DNA from: Granulicella sp. dw_53
GTDB taxonomy: Bacteria; Acidobacteriota; Terriglobia; Terriglobales; Acidobacteriaceae
NCBI RefSeq assembly: GCF_018449545.1
Contig: NZ_JAAVUR010000003.1
Location: forward strand, 186,001 to 250,000
Direction: 5' to 3'
DNA: 64,000 nt
This document shows positions 16,460 through 25,288 of this stretch, in pieces. The notes beneath the pieces were generated by a model that was given only the letters and a program-made list of their open reading frames with translations, was not told the origin of the DNA and ran no database searches. The stretch's first letter is position 1. Every line of letters starts with the position of its first letter. A program made the translations under genes and the position numbers.

Positions 16460-19400
16460 GCGTGACCTCCCTGAGTCGGAGTCTGCGGTCCACCACCGGC
16501 AGCCTTGCCGGCGGCGACAGGGTCGAAGTCGTGTTTGGAGTCCATCGTCGTGCCCTTACCGCCCTTGCCGAAGCGATGGGAGAGATACTCGACCACGGAG
16601 AACGTTACAGGGATAAAGATGAGACCGATGGCCGTTGAGAGGAGCATGCCCCCGACGACGACGGTGCCGAGGATACGTCGAGAGGCTGCGCCTGCTCCTG
16701 TGGCCGTCCAGAGCGGGAGGCAACCGAAGACGAACGCTAGGGCCGTCATGACGATGGGCCGGAAGCGTACGCGTGCCGCGTGGAGCGCAGCCTCAGAGAT
16801 GCTTTGCCCGCTCTCGTAGTTGGTCTTTGCAAACTCCACGATGAGGATGGCGTTCTTGGCTGACAGTCCGATCAGCATGACGAGACCGATGGTGGCAAAG
16901 ATATCGTTTTCGAGTGACCGCGCATTAAGTGCGATGTATGCGCCAAGAATCGCGACGGGGGTACTGAGGAGGACGCTGAAGGGCAGGGTCCAGCTTGAGT
17001 AGAGAGCCGCCAGGATGAGGAAGACGAAGAGCAGGGAGAGGGAGAAGACAGCCCAGGAGGGAACACCCTTTTCTGCCTGCTGCTCCTGATAGGACATGCC
17101 AGAGTAGTCGTAGCCGCTGCCCGCAGGCATGGTCTTTGCAAAGGTATCTTCAAGCGCGGCACGGATCTGCCCAGAGCTGTAGCCGGGAGCACCGGTGATG
17201 TTGAGCTGCGCCGCGTTGAATTCGTTGAAGCGGAAGATGAACTCCGGGCCTGTGGTCTGTCTCACCTTTACGAGAGAGGCGAGTGGGACCTGACTCCCAT
17301 TGGCACTGCGGACGTAGAACTGATTGATGTTCTTAATGTCGGCGCGGGAAGTGCCTTCTGCTTCTACGTAGGTTTGCCATTGGCGGCCGAAGCGATTGAA
17401 GTAGTTGACGAGATATCCACCCATGAAGGTCGACATGGTGGCGTAGACATCGGAGAGCTGGACCTGCTGCTGAAGTACCTTTTCGCGGTCTACATCAGCG
17501 TAGAGTTGGGGAACAGCGGGCTCGTAAGATGGGACCGCCGCGCCGATCTCAGGACGCTGCTTCAGAGCGCCCAAGAAGGCGAAGACGTTCTTTGTGAGGG
17601 TCGCTGGATCGTCCGAGCCGGAGCGGTCTTCGAGGACCATCGTGACGCCGCCCGAGGTTCCGATACCTGGAATGGAGGGTGGCGGGAAGGCGAAGGCGAT
17701 ACCATCCGGGTCCTGGCTGAGCTGCTTCTGTAGATTTCCCTGGATGTATTCGAGCTGCTCCTGCTTGCTCTTGCGCTCCTCCCAGGGCTTGAGAGCGACG
17801 AAGAAGAAGCCCGCGTTGGTGCTTTGAACCTGGGTGAGGAGTGAGAAGTTGGTGACTGCGATTACGCCCTGGATTCCGGGGGTCTTGAGAAGGGCAGCGG
17901 TGATCTTCTGCTGGGCTGCGTCTGTTCGCTGAGCCGAAGCACCATCCGGCAACTGCAGGGCGAGGAACATGTAGCCCTGATCTTCAGTGGGGATGAAGCC
18001 GCCGGGAAGACCGCTCCCAAGGAAGACCGCCGCAACGCCGACCAGCACGAGGCCGATCATCGCGAGTGCGGATTTGTGAATGAGCACGTCGGAGGTGTGG
18101 ACGAAGCTCTCCGTGGTGCGACCAAAGAATTTATTGAAGAGACCGAAGCCGCGGGCGAGCAAGCTCTTCTTCGCTTCCTTATCCTTCGGCTTGAGCAGAA
18201 GCGCAGAGAGCGCCGGGGAGAGGGTGAGGGCGTTGAAGGCTGAGATGAGAACCGAGATGGCGATCGTCACGGCGAACTGCTGGTACAAGCGGCCAGTGAT
18301 GCCGGGAATGAAGGCAGTCGGAATGAAGACAGCAGCGAGGATAAGAGCGATCGCGACTACCGGGCCGCCGACCTCTTCCATGGCTTTTTCCGTAGCGGCA
18401 ACGGGGTCCATGCCTTCTTCAATGTGGTGTTCGACTGCTTCAACGACGATGATGGCGTCGTCGACGACCAGGCCGATGGCGAGCACGAGGCCGAACAAGG
18501 ACAGTGTATTGATCGAGAAACCGAGTGCCGGAAAGATGATGAAGGTGCCGATGAGAGATACCGGCACAGCGAGCAACGGAATGAGAGTCGCGCGCCAGCC
18601 TTGAAGGAAGACGAAGACGACGATGACGACGAGGCCGAGGGCCTCAAGCAGCGTAATGACGATCTCGTGGATACCTGCAGTAACCGCCTTGGTGGTATCC
18701 AAGGGGACGTCGTAACTAATGCCGGCGGGGAAGGTGCCGGAGAGCTCCTTCATGCGGGCGTTGACGGCAGCAGCAGTTTGAACCGCGTTCGATCCGGGAA
18801 GCTGATAGATCGCCATGATCCCGGAGGGTGCTTGATTGTAGCGACCGGAGATGCCGTAGGCCTGATCGCCGAGCTCAATGCGGGCGACGTCGTGAAGGTG
18901 CAGAATCGAGCCGTCGGGGTTTGCGCGAAGAATGATGTTCCCGAACTCTTCAGGTGTGACGAGGCGGCCCTGGGTTCGGACGGTGTAGGTGAACTGTTGG
19001 CCCTTGGGAATAGGCTCTGCGCCGATCTGGCCGGCGGGGTTGACGTTGTTCTGGGTCTGGATAGCGGCGATGACTTCGGGGGCGGTGACGCCGAGCTGCG
19101 CGAGTTTATCGGGCTGCACCCAGACACGGAGGGCATACATGCCGCCGAAGATCTGCACGCGAGAGACGCCCTTGACGCGGGCGATCTGATCCTGAAGGTT
19201 GATGATGGCGTAGTTGGTGAGAAAGTCCTGGCTCAGCTTGCCGCCCGGCGAGTTGATGGCGACGAGCATGAGAGGAGAGGTGAGGGCTTTTTGAACGGTG
19301 AGACCGGCAGTGGTGACCTGCGATGGAAGCTGAGACTGCGCTTGATCGACGCGAAGCTGGGCGAGAACCTGATCGATGTTGGGATCGGTCTTGACGTCAA

Positions 19401-19680
19401 AGTCGACGAAGAGCTGCACCACGCCATTGTTGGCGCTGACCGAGTCCATATAGATCATGTTGTCGACGCCGTTCATCTGCTGCTCGATCGGGGTCGCAAC
19501 GGCCTGCGTGAGGGTCTTCGCGTCGGCGCCAGGGTAGGTGGCGGTAACGAGGATCTCAGGAGGAACGATGTCAGGAAACTGAGAGGTGGGGAGGGACACC
19601 ATCGACACAGCACCGAGAATGACGGTGAGAATGGCGATGACAATCGCAACGATGGGACGGCGAATGAAAAACTTCGACAT
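16456..19680 (-). CDS. RND multidrug efflux pump, HAE1 family (AcrB/MexB-like)
   Basis: 1074-residue inner-membrane proton/drug antiporter. It has the twelve-segment, two-large-periplasmic-loop layout of AcrB. The proton-relay motif GLVVDDAIIVVEAVEHHIEEG in TM4 contains the paired aspartates, the N-terminus MSKFFIRRPIVAIVIA is typical, and LIGLSAKNAILIVEFAK is the TM10 motif. It lies 3 bases after the adaptor gene and overlaps the channel gene. Substrate range cannot be read; HAE1 pumps usually export amphiphilic drugs. No inactivating change seen. Expression is probably controlled by the divergent TetR protein. Confidence 0.95.
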   Translation of the reverse strand: MSKFFIRRPIVAIVIAILTVILGAVSMVSLPTSQFPDIVPPEILVTATYPGADAKTLTQAVATPIEQQMNGVDNMIYMDSVSANNGVVQLFVDFDVKTDPNIDQVLAQLRVDQAQSQLPSQVTTAGLTVQKALTSPLMLVAINSPGGKLSQDFLTNYAIINLQDQIARVKGVSRVQIFGGMYALRVWVQPDKLAQLGVTAPEVIAAIQTQNNVNPAGQIGAEPIPKGQQFTYTVRTQGRLVTPEEFGNIILRANPDGSILHLHDVARIELGDQAYGISGRYNQAPSGIMAIYQLPGSNAVQTAAAVNARMKELSGTFPAGISYDVPLDTTKAVTAGIHEIVITLLEALGLVVIVVFVFLQGWRATLIPLLAVPVSLIGTFIIFPALGFSINTLSLFGLVLAIGLVVDDAIIVVEAVEHHIEEGMDPVAATEKAMEEVGGPVVAIALILAAVFIPTAFIPGITGRLYQQFAVTIAISVLISAFNALTLSPALSALLLKPKDKEAKKSLLARGFGLFNKFFGRTTESFVHTSDVLIHKSALAMIGLVLVGVAAVFLGSGLPGGFIPTEDQGYMFLALQLPDGASAQRTDAAQQKITAALLKTPGIQGVIAVTNFSLLTQVQSTNAGFFFVALKPWEERKSKQEQLEYIQGNLQKQLSQDPDGIAFAFPPPSIPGIGTSGGVTMVLEDRSGSDDPATLTKNVFAFLGALKQRPEIGAAVPSYEPAVPQLYADVDREKVLQQQVQLSDVYATMSTFMGGYLVNYFNRFGRQWQTYVEAEGTSRADIKNINQFYVRSANGSQVPLASLVKVRQTTGPEFIFRFNEFNAAQLNITGAPGYSSGQIRAALEDTFAKTMPAGSGYDYSGMSYQEQQAEKGVPSWAVFSLSLLFVFLILAALYSSWTLPFSVLLSTPVAILGAYIALNARSLENDIFATIGLVMLIGLSAKNAILIVEFAKTNYESGQSISEAALHAARVRFRPIVMTALAFVFGCLPLWTATGAGAASRRILGTVVVGGMLLSTAIGLIFIPVTFSVVEYLSHRFGKGGKGTTMDSKHDFDPVAAGKAAGGGPQTPTQGGHA

Positions 19681-19683
19681 CGA

Positions 19684-20940
19684 TTACCTTCCTACCGAGT
19701 TGTTGGCTTGAGCGGTGGGAGAGACGGCAGGAGCCTGGTGGGGTTTTACAGGGGCGCCTTCGCCAAGCTTCTGAAGATTGTCGGTGATGACCAACGCGCC
19801 AGGGGCTATGCCGCTTTCAACGAGCCAGTCGGTGCCGATCTGGGCACCGAGTTCCACGGTGGTGAGGTGGGCTTTGCCGTCGGCGCCTGCGACATATACC
19901 TGATGCAAGCCCTGGAGATCCTGCACGGCAACCTGCGGGATGAGCAAGGCATCGTGACGAAGCTCGGTATCCGCCTTGACGCGCCCAAACTGGCCGGGCC
20001 GCAGGATGTTATTGGGATTAGGAAACGCGGCGGCGATGCGTATCGCTCCAGTTTGCGCGTTCATCTGACGGTCGACGAAGGCGATGTGGCCCTTCTGCGG
20101 AAACGCCTCACCGTTCGACAGCGTGAGAGTAAGTGGAACTGCGTCCGCGTTCTTGAGCAGATCTCCGCCAGCACGATGAGTCCGCTGTACGAGTGCGAGG
20201 TACTCCGAATCGCTGATGGAGAAGTAGGCCTTGATCGGATTGAGTTGCGAGACAGAGGTCAGTACCGATTGAGTGTTCACGAGGTTGCCGACCTGCGTCG
20301 TCGCCTGACCAGCGACGCCGCTGATGAGCGAGCGTACCTGCGTAAAGCCAAGGTTCAACTTTGCATTGGCGACGGCGGCTTCGGCGGCGACCACCGATGC
20401 CTGCGCCGATACTACCGCGGCTTCGGACTGCGCCTTCTGCTGGACATCGTTGTCCAATTGGCTTTGCGAGATGGCGCGAGCGTGCGCAAGCGGAGTGTCG
20501 CGGGTGACGTTGATCTGGGCCAGGCCGAGTTGCGCCTGCGCTTGCAGCACTTGTCCCTTGGCTTGCTCGAGTTGGCCTTTGGCCTGATCCAGCGCGGCCT
20601 GGAAGGGGCGAGGGTCGATTTCAAAGAGGACTTGCCCCTTTGAGACCTGATCGCCTTCCCGGTAGTCCTGCTTGACGAGATAGCCGCTCGCTTGTGGCTG
20701 AATCTGCGCGTTTACATATCCGTCTAGGGTCCCGACCCATTCGCCGGTGAGCGGCACGTCGCTCGGCTTGACCTCGACCACGGTAACCGGCATCGCGGGC
20801 GGGGGACCTGCAGGAGCGGCGTTCTTTTTGCCACAGCCTGAGAGCACTCCTGTCGCTACCAACAGCACTCCGGTCACGCAAACGCCTATCACTCTGTCGA
20901 GGGCAATCGTTGCTGCCGAATATTCCTGCTGTTCCCTCAT
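19684..20940 (-). CDS. RND efflux periplasmic adaptor (membrane fusion protein)
   Basis: Adaptor linking pump and channel, 418 residues from ATG 20940. The N-terminus has a lipoprotein signal with lipobox LSGC followed by GKKNAAPAGPPPAMPVTV. Next come the barrel-sandwich segments (QASGYLVKQDYREGDQVSKG), an alanine/glutamine-rich alpha-hairpin, and the beta-barrel part. I chose ATG 20940 over the longer frame at 21018 because GGAG lies upstream and the longer version would place residues before the signal and run through the operator region. First gene of the efflux operon; divergent from the TetR gene. Confidence 0.93.
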   Translation of the reverse strand: MREQQEYSAATIALDRVIGVCVTGVLLVATGVLSGCGKKNAAPAGPPPAMPVTVVEVKPSDVPLTGEWVGTLDGYVNAQIQPQASGYLVKQDYREGDQVSKGQVLFEIDPRPFQAALDQAKGQLEQAKGQVLQAQAQLGLAQINVTRDTPLAHARAISQSQLDNDVQQKAQSEAAVVSAQASVVAAEAAVANAKLNLGFTQVRSLISGVAGQATTQVGNLVNTQSVLTSVSQLNPIKAYFSISDSEYLALVQRTHRAGGDLLKNADAVPLTLTLSNGEAFPQKGHIAFVDRQMNAQTGAIRIAAAFPNPNNILRPGQFGRVKADTELRHDALLIPQVAVQDLQGLHQVYVAGADGKAHLTTVELGAQIGTDWLVESGIAPGALVITDNLQKLGEGAPVKPHQAPAVSPTAQANNSVGR

Positions 20941-20956
20941 TACTCCATCTCCATAA

Positions 20957-20988
20957 AAGCGTCGGAATTCCTGCACATTTCGACGCTT
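20957..20988 (-). repeat. Hairpin in the leader of the efflux operon
   Basis: Arms AAGCGTCG and CGACGCTT are perfectly complementary (8 bp) around a 16-base loop, followed on the - strand by a short TTTT run, 17 bases before the adaptor ATG. It resembles a weak attenuator or a promoter-proximal operator. Whether the whole stem is transcribed depends on the start site, which is not clear. Confidence 0.35.
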
Positions 20989-21000
20989 GCTATACTCATA

Positions 21001-21022
21001 AAACATACATGCATGCATGTTT
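21001..21022. promoter_or_regulatory. AcrR-like operator between efflux operon and tetR
   Basis: A 22-bp palindrome, AAACAT-N10-ATGTTT, with one asymmetric pair and a CATGCATG centre. It begins 60 bp upstream of the adaptor ATG and ends 23 bp before the tetR ATG. The outer ACATACAT/ATGTTT pattern recalls the AcrR operator of E. coli. TetR-family regulators normally bind such sites in shared divergent promoters, so autorepression plus repression of the pump is inferred. Confidence 0.6.
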
Positions 21023-21045
21023 TATGATGAGACGCGGGGAACGTG

Positions 21046-21729
21046 ATGAGTGATTCAAAAATAATTTCTGAGCCTCCCGCGGCTAATTCTGGCAAGCAGA
21101 GGCGAACAAAGAAGACCCGGCAAGAACTCCTTCGTTCTGCCCGCGCAATCTTTGCACGCGAAGGATTTGAACACGCGCGCCTGGAAGATATTGCATCGAA
21201 GGCCGGCAAAACTCGCGGAGCGTTCTATGCCAACTTCAAAGATAAAGAAGATGTCTTTTTTGCTATCTTCGAAGAAAACATCGATCGTGATATAGAAGAA
21301 CTCAATCGATTGCTTCTTGGCTTACCTACCATCGAGCAACGCACCCAGGCGCTGGCAGATTATCTGAGTAAGTTAAGCAAAGACCGTGAGCGCATCCTAT
21401 TAAATCTGGAGTTCAAGCTCTACGCGATCCGTCATCCCAGAAAGCGCAAGCGACTCGCAGATCTACATGGCGTCATGCGTCTTCGTAGTTCGATGCCCGA
21501 GTTGAACCGGCTCATTCCATTGTTGCGTGAGCATAGCACCAAGACGAAGCTGACCGATTCGCTGGTCATTTGCGCGATCGTAGATGGACTTTCGCTCAAC
21601 CATCTTTTTGATCCAGAGGTTTTGGACAATCAGGTGCTTACACATTATTTGAACCTCTTCATGCGGGAATTTCTTTCAGGAAATTCCAGAGGAATAAACA
21701 AAAATGAAGTAGTGACTCTTGCGAAGTGA
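21046..21729 (+). CDS. TetR/AcrR-family repressor of the divergent RND pump
   Basis: 227-residue regulator with an N-terminal helix-turn-helix (about residues 20-65: ELLRSARAIFAREGFEHARL, then EDIASKAGKTRGAFYANFKD) and a helical ligand domain. ATG 21046 is used instead of the GTG directly before it, with GGGGA as ribosome site. It is divergent from the adaptor, pump and channel operon across a 105-bp gap holding an AcrR-like palindrome, the classical arrangement for local control of multidrug efflux. The inducing ligand is unknown. Confidence 0.9.
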   Translation: MSDSKIISEPPAANSGKQRRTKKTRQELLRSARAIFAREGFEHARLEDIASKAGKTRGAFYANFKDKEDVFFAIFEENIDRDIEELNRLLLGLPTIEQRTQALADYLSKLSKDRERILLNLEFKLYAIRHPRKRKRLADLHGVMRLRSSMPELNRLIPLLREHSTKTKLTDSLVICAIVDGLSLNHLFDPEVLDNQVLTHYLNLFMREFLSGNSRGINKNEVVTLAK

Positions 21730-22108
21730 GAAGCTCGTCTCATTCGCACATCTTCTTAATGCTCGGCGACAGCATGGATCGTTCCATGACTACCTGTTGG
21801 CTGCCACAGATGCAGGCTCGCTCGACGATTTATGAACTATGGGGATTGTGTAGATCTCTTAATGAGAGGCTGCGCTCAATCATTACCGCGTGTAAAATCA
21901 CGGGCGGGCTGGGTTGGACTCTGTGGGGATTCCGTTGTTGAGTTCGCAATGGCAGCAAACAGAACAGCGGTGCAGATGGTTGGGGCGGCTACCTCAACTC
22001 CGGTTCCGCTCGCTTCCATCCGCACCTATCTGCTGGGATACTGGCGCAGCATGACCGCGCCGTCCTGCGGGCCTGAATAGCAGATCTTTATGTAGATGTT
22101 TGTTTCGA
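21730..22108. other. Intergenic region, 379 bp
   Basis: Between the tetR stop and the stop of the 114-residue - strand gene, so it is a convergent junction. Short open frames exist but none has a ribosome site, family motif or convincing composition. No clear terminator hairpin with T-tract was seen. Confidence 0.4.
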
Positions 22109-22453
22109 TCACTTGTTCGGGCAGCCGGCGTCGATCCAAGCGGAGAGCTGTGTAATTAAATTCGTCTGCTCAGGTTCATAGGGAGGGTTCGGTTGTGGCA
22201 TTTGGCCGAAGTCATTTGCAGCACTCCCAGTACCGACGAGGATCTGAATGATATTCGAGTTCTTTGAATCACCGACGACCAGAATCTTCCATGAACCCAG
22301 CGGCACGCCGGGAACATTGCCTGTCGTGAATTGGTCATAGGTCAAGGTGTTCCAAAAGGCTCCATGAGGTGCTTGCCCGGGAGTTACTCCGGCCTGTTGA
22401 ACGAACGTGTTTAATGCTGCCTGCACATCCGCGTAGTTATTTAGCGTTCCCAT
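22109..22453 (-). CDS. Hypothetical protein, partner of the cytochrome c-like gene
   Basis: 114-residue protein with no signal peptide or membrane segment. AGAGGAG lies six bases before its ATG, so it is well supported as a gene. The C-terminus, QLSAWIDAGCPNK, resembles the end of cytochrome-like modules (RWIDAGAP) in planctomycete and acidobacterial proteins, but no CxxCH is present. It follows the 607-residue cytochrome c-like gene by 81 bases on the same strand, so the two are probably co-expressed. I do not recognise a family with certainty, and function is unknown. Confidence 0.7.
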   Translation of the reverse strand: MGTLNNYADVQAALNTFVQQAGVTPGQAPHGAFWNTLTYDQFTTGNVPGVPLGSWKILVVGDSKNSNIIQILVGTGSAANDFGQMPQPNPPYEPEQTNLITQLSAWIDAGCPNK

Positions 22454-22534
22454 ATTTCTCCTCTCGCTACTTACAAATAGTGACTTGTTGAGACTGAATT
22501 CTTTAGAGGTTCTTAACCCGAATTGGTTCGTCTG

Positions 22535-24358
22535 TTACTTCGAAATCAATAGACGGTTGCGCGGCACGGCTGCGGCTCCTCCGCTTGTTACTGGAGCAGG
22601 AGCTTCGGGGAATCTCACTTTGCCCCTTGCAAGGATTACGCTAAAGTCCCCTTGCTGGTGTTGACCTTGACTTCCGTGACAACCCATACAGCCGCCCATA
22701 TTCGCCTGCGCTCCAGCGTAGTAAATATTCTTGTGAATGGTGGTGGAGTTCGCATTGAATTGGGAGTCGTAGTCGCTATTCGAGCCAGTTCCGAGTAGGC
22801 CGCCACTAAAGAGTTGTAGCGGACGATTCGTTTCGACGACGATATTTGCCAGATGATAGCTGCTTGGATTGTGGCCGCTGTTCGCGTCGGTCCCGGTGTA
22901 AGTTCCAGCGTAGTTTTTATCGATGGCCTGGTACTGAACGTTGACTAACTTGTAATAGAGCCAAGGCGAATCGGGAATACCTTGCGCCTGGTTGTACGAC
23001 CTAACTGCAGCATGAGCGGTTTTGTTCGCCTCTATGACCGGGTCGGGGATTGCATTATCCCGGTAGTTGACACAGATGAATCCCTTGGCCGGCAATGCTG
23101 ACTGGAGCGAAGAGTTCAAATAATAGAGCTGATTGGTGGGATTTTGGCTTGTGGATGGCGTGCAATATTGCGCCGAAGCCGGTACGAGATTCACCTGCGG
23201 AGGAAGGCCACCGCCCATAGGTGGAGTTACAACCGCCGTATCCTGTAAGGTGACAGAAGGTGTCGTGGGACAGGGCGCTGTTTGATCGGGGCGGCAGTTT
23301 GGTAAGGGTTGGTTGATAACTCCATCTTCATTTTCTACAGGGCTGCCCGAGGGCGTCAGGATATTATCCGCCTGCTCAAATGTCGCGTAGATAAAGTACG
23401 GAGCGGTTGGAGTTTTCTGGATGAGGTGCAACGCCACCAGTCCAAACGTGGCTTGTCGGTAGCAGGGACTGTTATTTTGATTTTCGTAGTAGCGAACGTT
23501 GGCCGTTGCAAATCGTCCCGAGGCAAGCTCCTTTGCATTGAGCACGCGCCAACCAGCCTTTGCTTCGATGGTGCCGTTCGGTAGGCTCACGTACTGGGTG
23601 CTTCCGGCAGGCGGACTTGCCATGTTCGTTGCAAGATATTGTTGCGTAGCGGTGCGCACTCCGGAGTCGATGGTAGACCACCACTTATTCTGGGCGACGT
23701 ACACATATTCCGTTCGATTCGACTTTGCGAGGAAGCGAACCAATTGTGGAGAGCTGTTGCCTGGGGCCTGAGTCGGTGCTATCCCTGCGAACATGGAGTC
23801 GAGGGTTATCTGGTCTGTCTCATCCAGGTTGATCCACGAGATGCCTGTTGGAACTGGTGTATCGCAGGAAGGAATGGCCGCCGCATAGTTGTAACTAGGA
23901 AGTGCGTCATAGCCGAGCGACGGGTCATTCGGAACTACCCCGGGATAGCCTGGCGGAGTTCCGGTTCCTGGGAAGGTCTCTACCTTGCCACGAAACGTCT
24001 GCCAGACTAGTGGTCCGGAACATTTGGGATCACCGAACTTACAGTTATTGTCCGGTGTGTCGCGAGTGTTAGCGGCTCCGGTCTGGGCGACCGCTGGCCA
24101 GTTCAAGGCGATAAACTCCTGCCAGGCAAACGCGGCGGCCTGTTGCATCGTTGCCGAGGGCGCGCCACCGCCAGATGGATTCAACTCGGCCGGCACCGCC
24201 GAACTAATCGTTATAGGTAAAGCCGACGCTGGAGCGCTGGCTGCAAATTCGCTCGTCGCAGGGAGACTATGGCTTGAAGATCGAGTAAACCCGAGATATC
24301 CGGCCACAAGAACAGCGATTCCGACCGCTACTACCGCGATGACGGTTCTAGCTTTCAT
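22535..24358 (-). CDS. Exported cytochrome c-like protein of unknown role
   Basis: 607 residues from ATG 24358, chosen because AAGGAG lies nine bases upstream and it begins with a signal-anchor (TVIAVVAVGIAVLVAGYLGF). The longer frame to 24451 adds 31 residues without support. It has FAWQEFIALNWPA near residue 77, as in a group of large proteins annotated 'cytochrome c family', and one heme-binding CMGCH at about 557-561 near the C-terminus. The middle is rich in Pro/Asn/Gln and has no enzyme motif I recognise. Probably a periplasmic or outer-surface electron-transfer protein. It is divergent from the PqqA-like gene. Confidence 0.72.
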   Translation of the reverse strand: MKARTVIAVVAVGIAVLVAGYLGFTRSSSHSLPATSEFAASAPASALPITISSAVPAELNPSGGGAPSATMQQAAAFAWQEFIALNWPAVAQTGAANTRDTPDNNCKFGDPKCSGPLVWQTFRGKVETFPGTGTPPGYPGVVPNDPSLGYDALPSYNYAAAIPSCDTPVPTGISWINLDETDQITLDSMFAGIAPTQAPGNSSPQLVRFLAKSNRTEYVYVAQNKWWSTIDSGVRTATQQYLATNMASPPAGSTQYVSLPNGTIEAKAGWRVLNAKELASGRFATANVRYYENQNNSPCYRQATFGLVALHLIQKTPTAPYFIYATFEQADNILTPSGSPVENEDGVINQPLPNCRPDQTAPCPTTPSVTLQDTAVVTPPMGGGLPPQVNLVPASAQYCTPSTSQNPTNQLYYLNSSLQSALPAKGFICVNYRDNAIPDPVIEANKTAHAAVRSYNQAQGIPDSPWLYYKLVNVQYQAIDKNYAGTYTGTDANSGHNPSSYHLANIVVETNRPLQLFSGGLLGTGSNSDYDSQFNANSTTIHKNIYYAGAQANMGGCMGCHGSQGQHQQGDFSVILARGKVRFPEAPAPVTSGGAAAVPRNRLLISK

Positions 24359-25062
24359 GCGATTGCTCCTTCTGAAAGACAAGGCTCTTTGACGTAACTC
24401 GTCCTCGTATCCGCCACTAGCGTTGTACTGACTTAGGTTGCGAGGTTTCATGCTTTGGGAATTGCAATGGGGAGAACGAAGATTCCCTACTAGCTCCTAG
24501 TGCGTGGAGACGTGATGAGAGCTGGCGACTGAAAATGCCGCTCATCGCATAGACCAGTAAGAAGGACGACGATCAACTCGTCGACAGAAAAACCTCTACT
24601 TCGTTATGCGGACTTGATGCTATGGCTGGCTTCGCCGCTCTGATTTCTCTGGTAGCAGGACAGCAGTTCGTCCTAATGGCTGAGTGCCCGGACAAGGTGG
24701 GTTTGAAACAGAACGCCATAAATTTCTCCGCACGGCTGTGGGACATTTGGACATATCCTCGAAGAAAAGGCAAGTTAATTGCCATGGCGATTTAATGATT
24801 TCCCAATTGTGTCCCGTTCTATCGCATTCTCGTTTGTAAGTACCCTCGCCCGAGCTCTTGGAAGACGAGAGTAGAGGCCTTATCGAACGGTACAAAACGT
24901 GGCCTTCCCCTTAGCGTCAAAAACTTCGCGAGAAAAAACTTTTCAACGGAATATTGTCCGCAGTAGGTTGTTTATAGCGCTAGTCCCAAAAGCAATGCAG
25001 CGCGAGCGTCCACCCCCCGTGGGTGCCTGCGCCGACTACGAGTCGAACCTTACGGAGATCGA
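24359..25062. other. Divergent intergenic region, about 700 bp
   Basis: Separates the cytochrome c-like gene (-) from the PqqA-like gene (+). It is less GC-rich than flanking genes and should hold both promoters. A 57-codon + strand frame at 24622-24795 has no ribosome site and no family I know, so it is not called. No tRNA, riboswitch or mobile-element remnant is evident. Confidence 0.4.
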
Positions 25063-25149
25063 ATGAAAGCGAACGTGTGGACCCGTCCAGATTTTGAAGA
25101 AGTCAACTTGGGTTGTGAGATTAACTGCTACGCCCCGGCAGAGATCTAG
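25063..25149 (+). CDS. pqqA: PqqA-like PQQ precursor peptide (orphan)
   Basis: A 28-codon gene: ATG at 25063, GGAG five bases before it, TAG at 25147. The product has the PqqA pattern: a tryptophan then a proline near the N-terminus (WTRPDFEEV, residues 6-14), followed by LGCEINCY (16-23). That places the conserved Glu19 and Tyr23 in the E-x-x-x-Y arrangement that PqqE crosslinks to build pyrroloquinoline quinone, and the peptide ends APAEI. Known PqqA peptides are 22-39 residues. No pqqB, C, D or E gene is in the window. It lies 139 bases upstream of the PQQ-like propeller protein gene on the same strand. Confidence 0.8.
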   Translation: MKANVWTRPDFEEVNLGCEINCYAPAEI

Positions 25150-25288
25150 CCCTTCTGAATCTCAACCTGCAGGAAATGACCCCTGACGACGGTAGTCCAG
25201 ACGAAGAAGTTGTATCAACACCGTACCACTTCTCTTGTTTATCACCACCGTAGCCATTCCTTTGTGTTTTTTTGAGCTGTAGTTTTCT

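Noticed and set aside
18424..20643. Very long open frame antisense to the efflux pump and adaptor
   Set aside because: It is the mirror of C-ending codons in the real - strand genes, crosses two gene boundaries, is dominated by Asp/Gly/Arg/Val and has no motif.
24622..24795. 57-codon + strand frame in the divergent gap
   Set aside because: No ribosome site, no recognisable family, and an equally long frame exists on the other strand.
25020..25062. String GAGTCGAACC resembling a tRNA T-arm
   Set aside because: No acceptor stem, D-arm or anticodon arm can be drawn around it.
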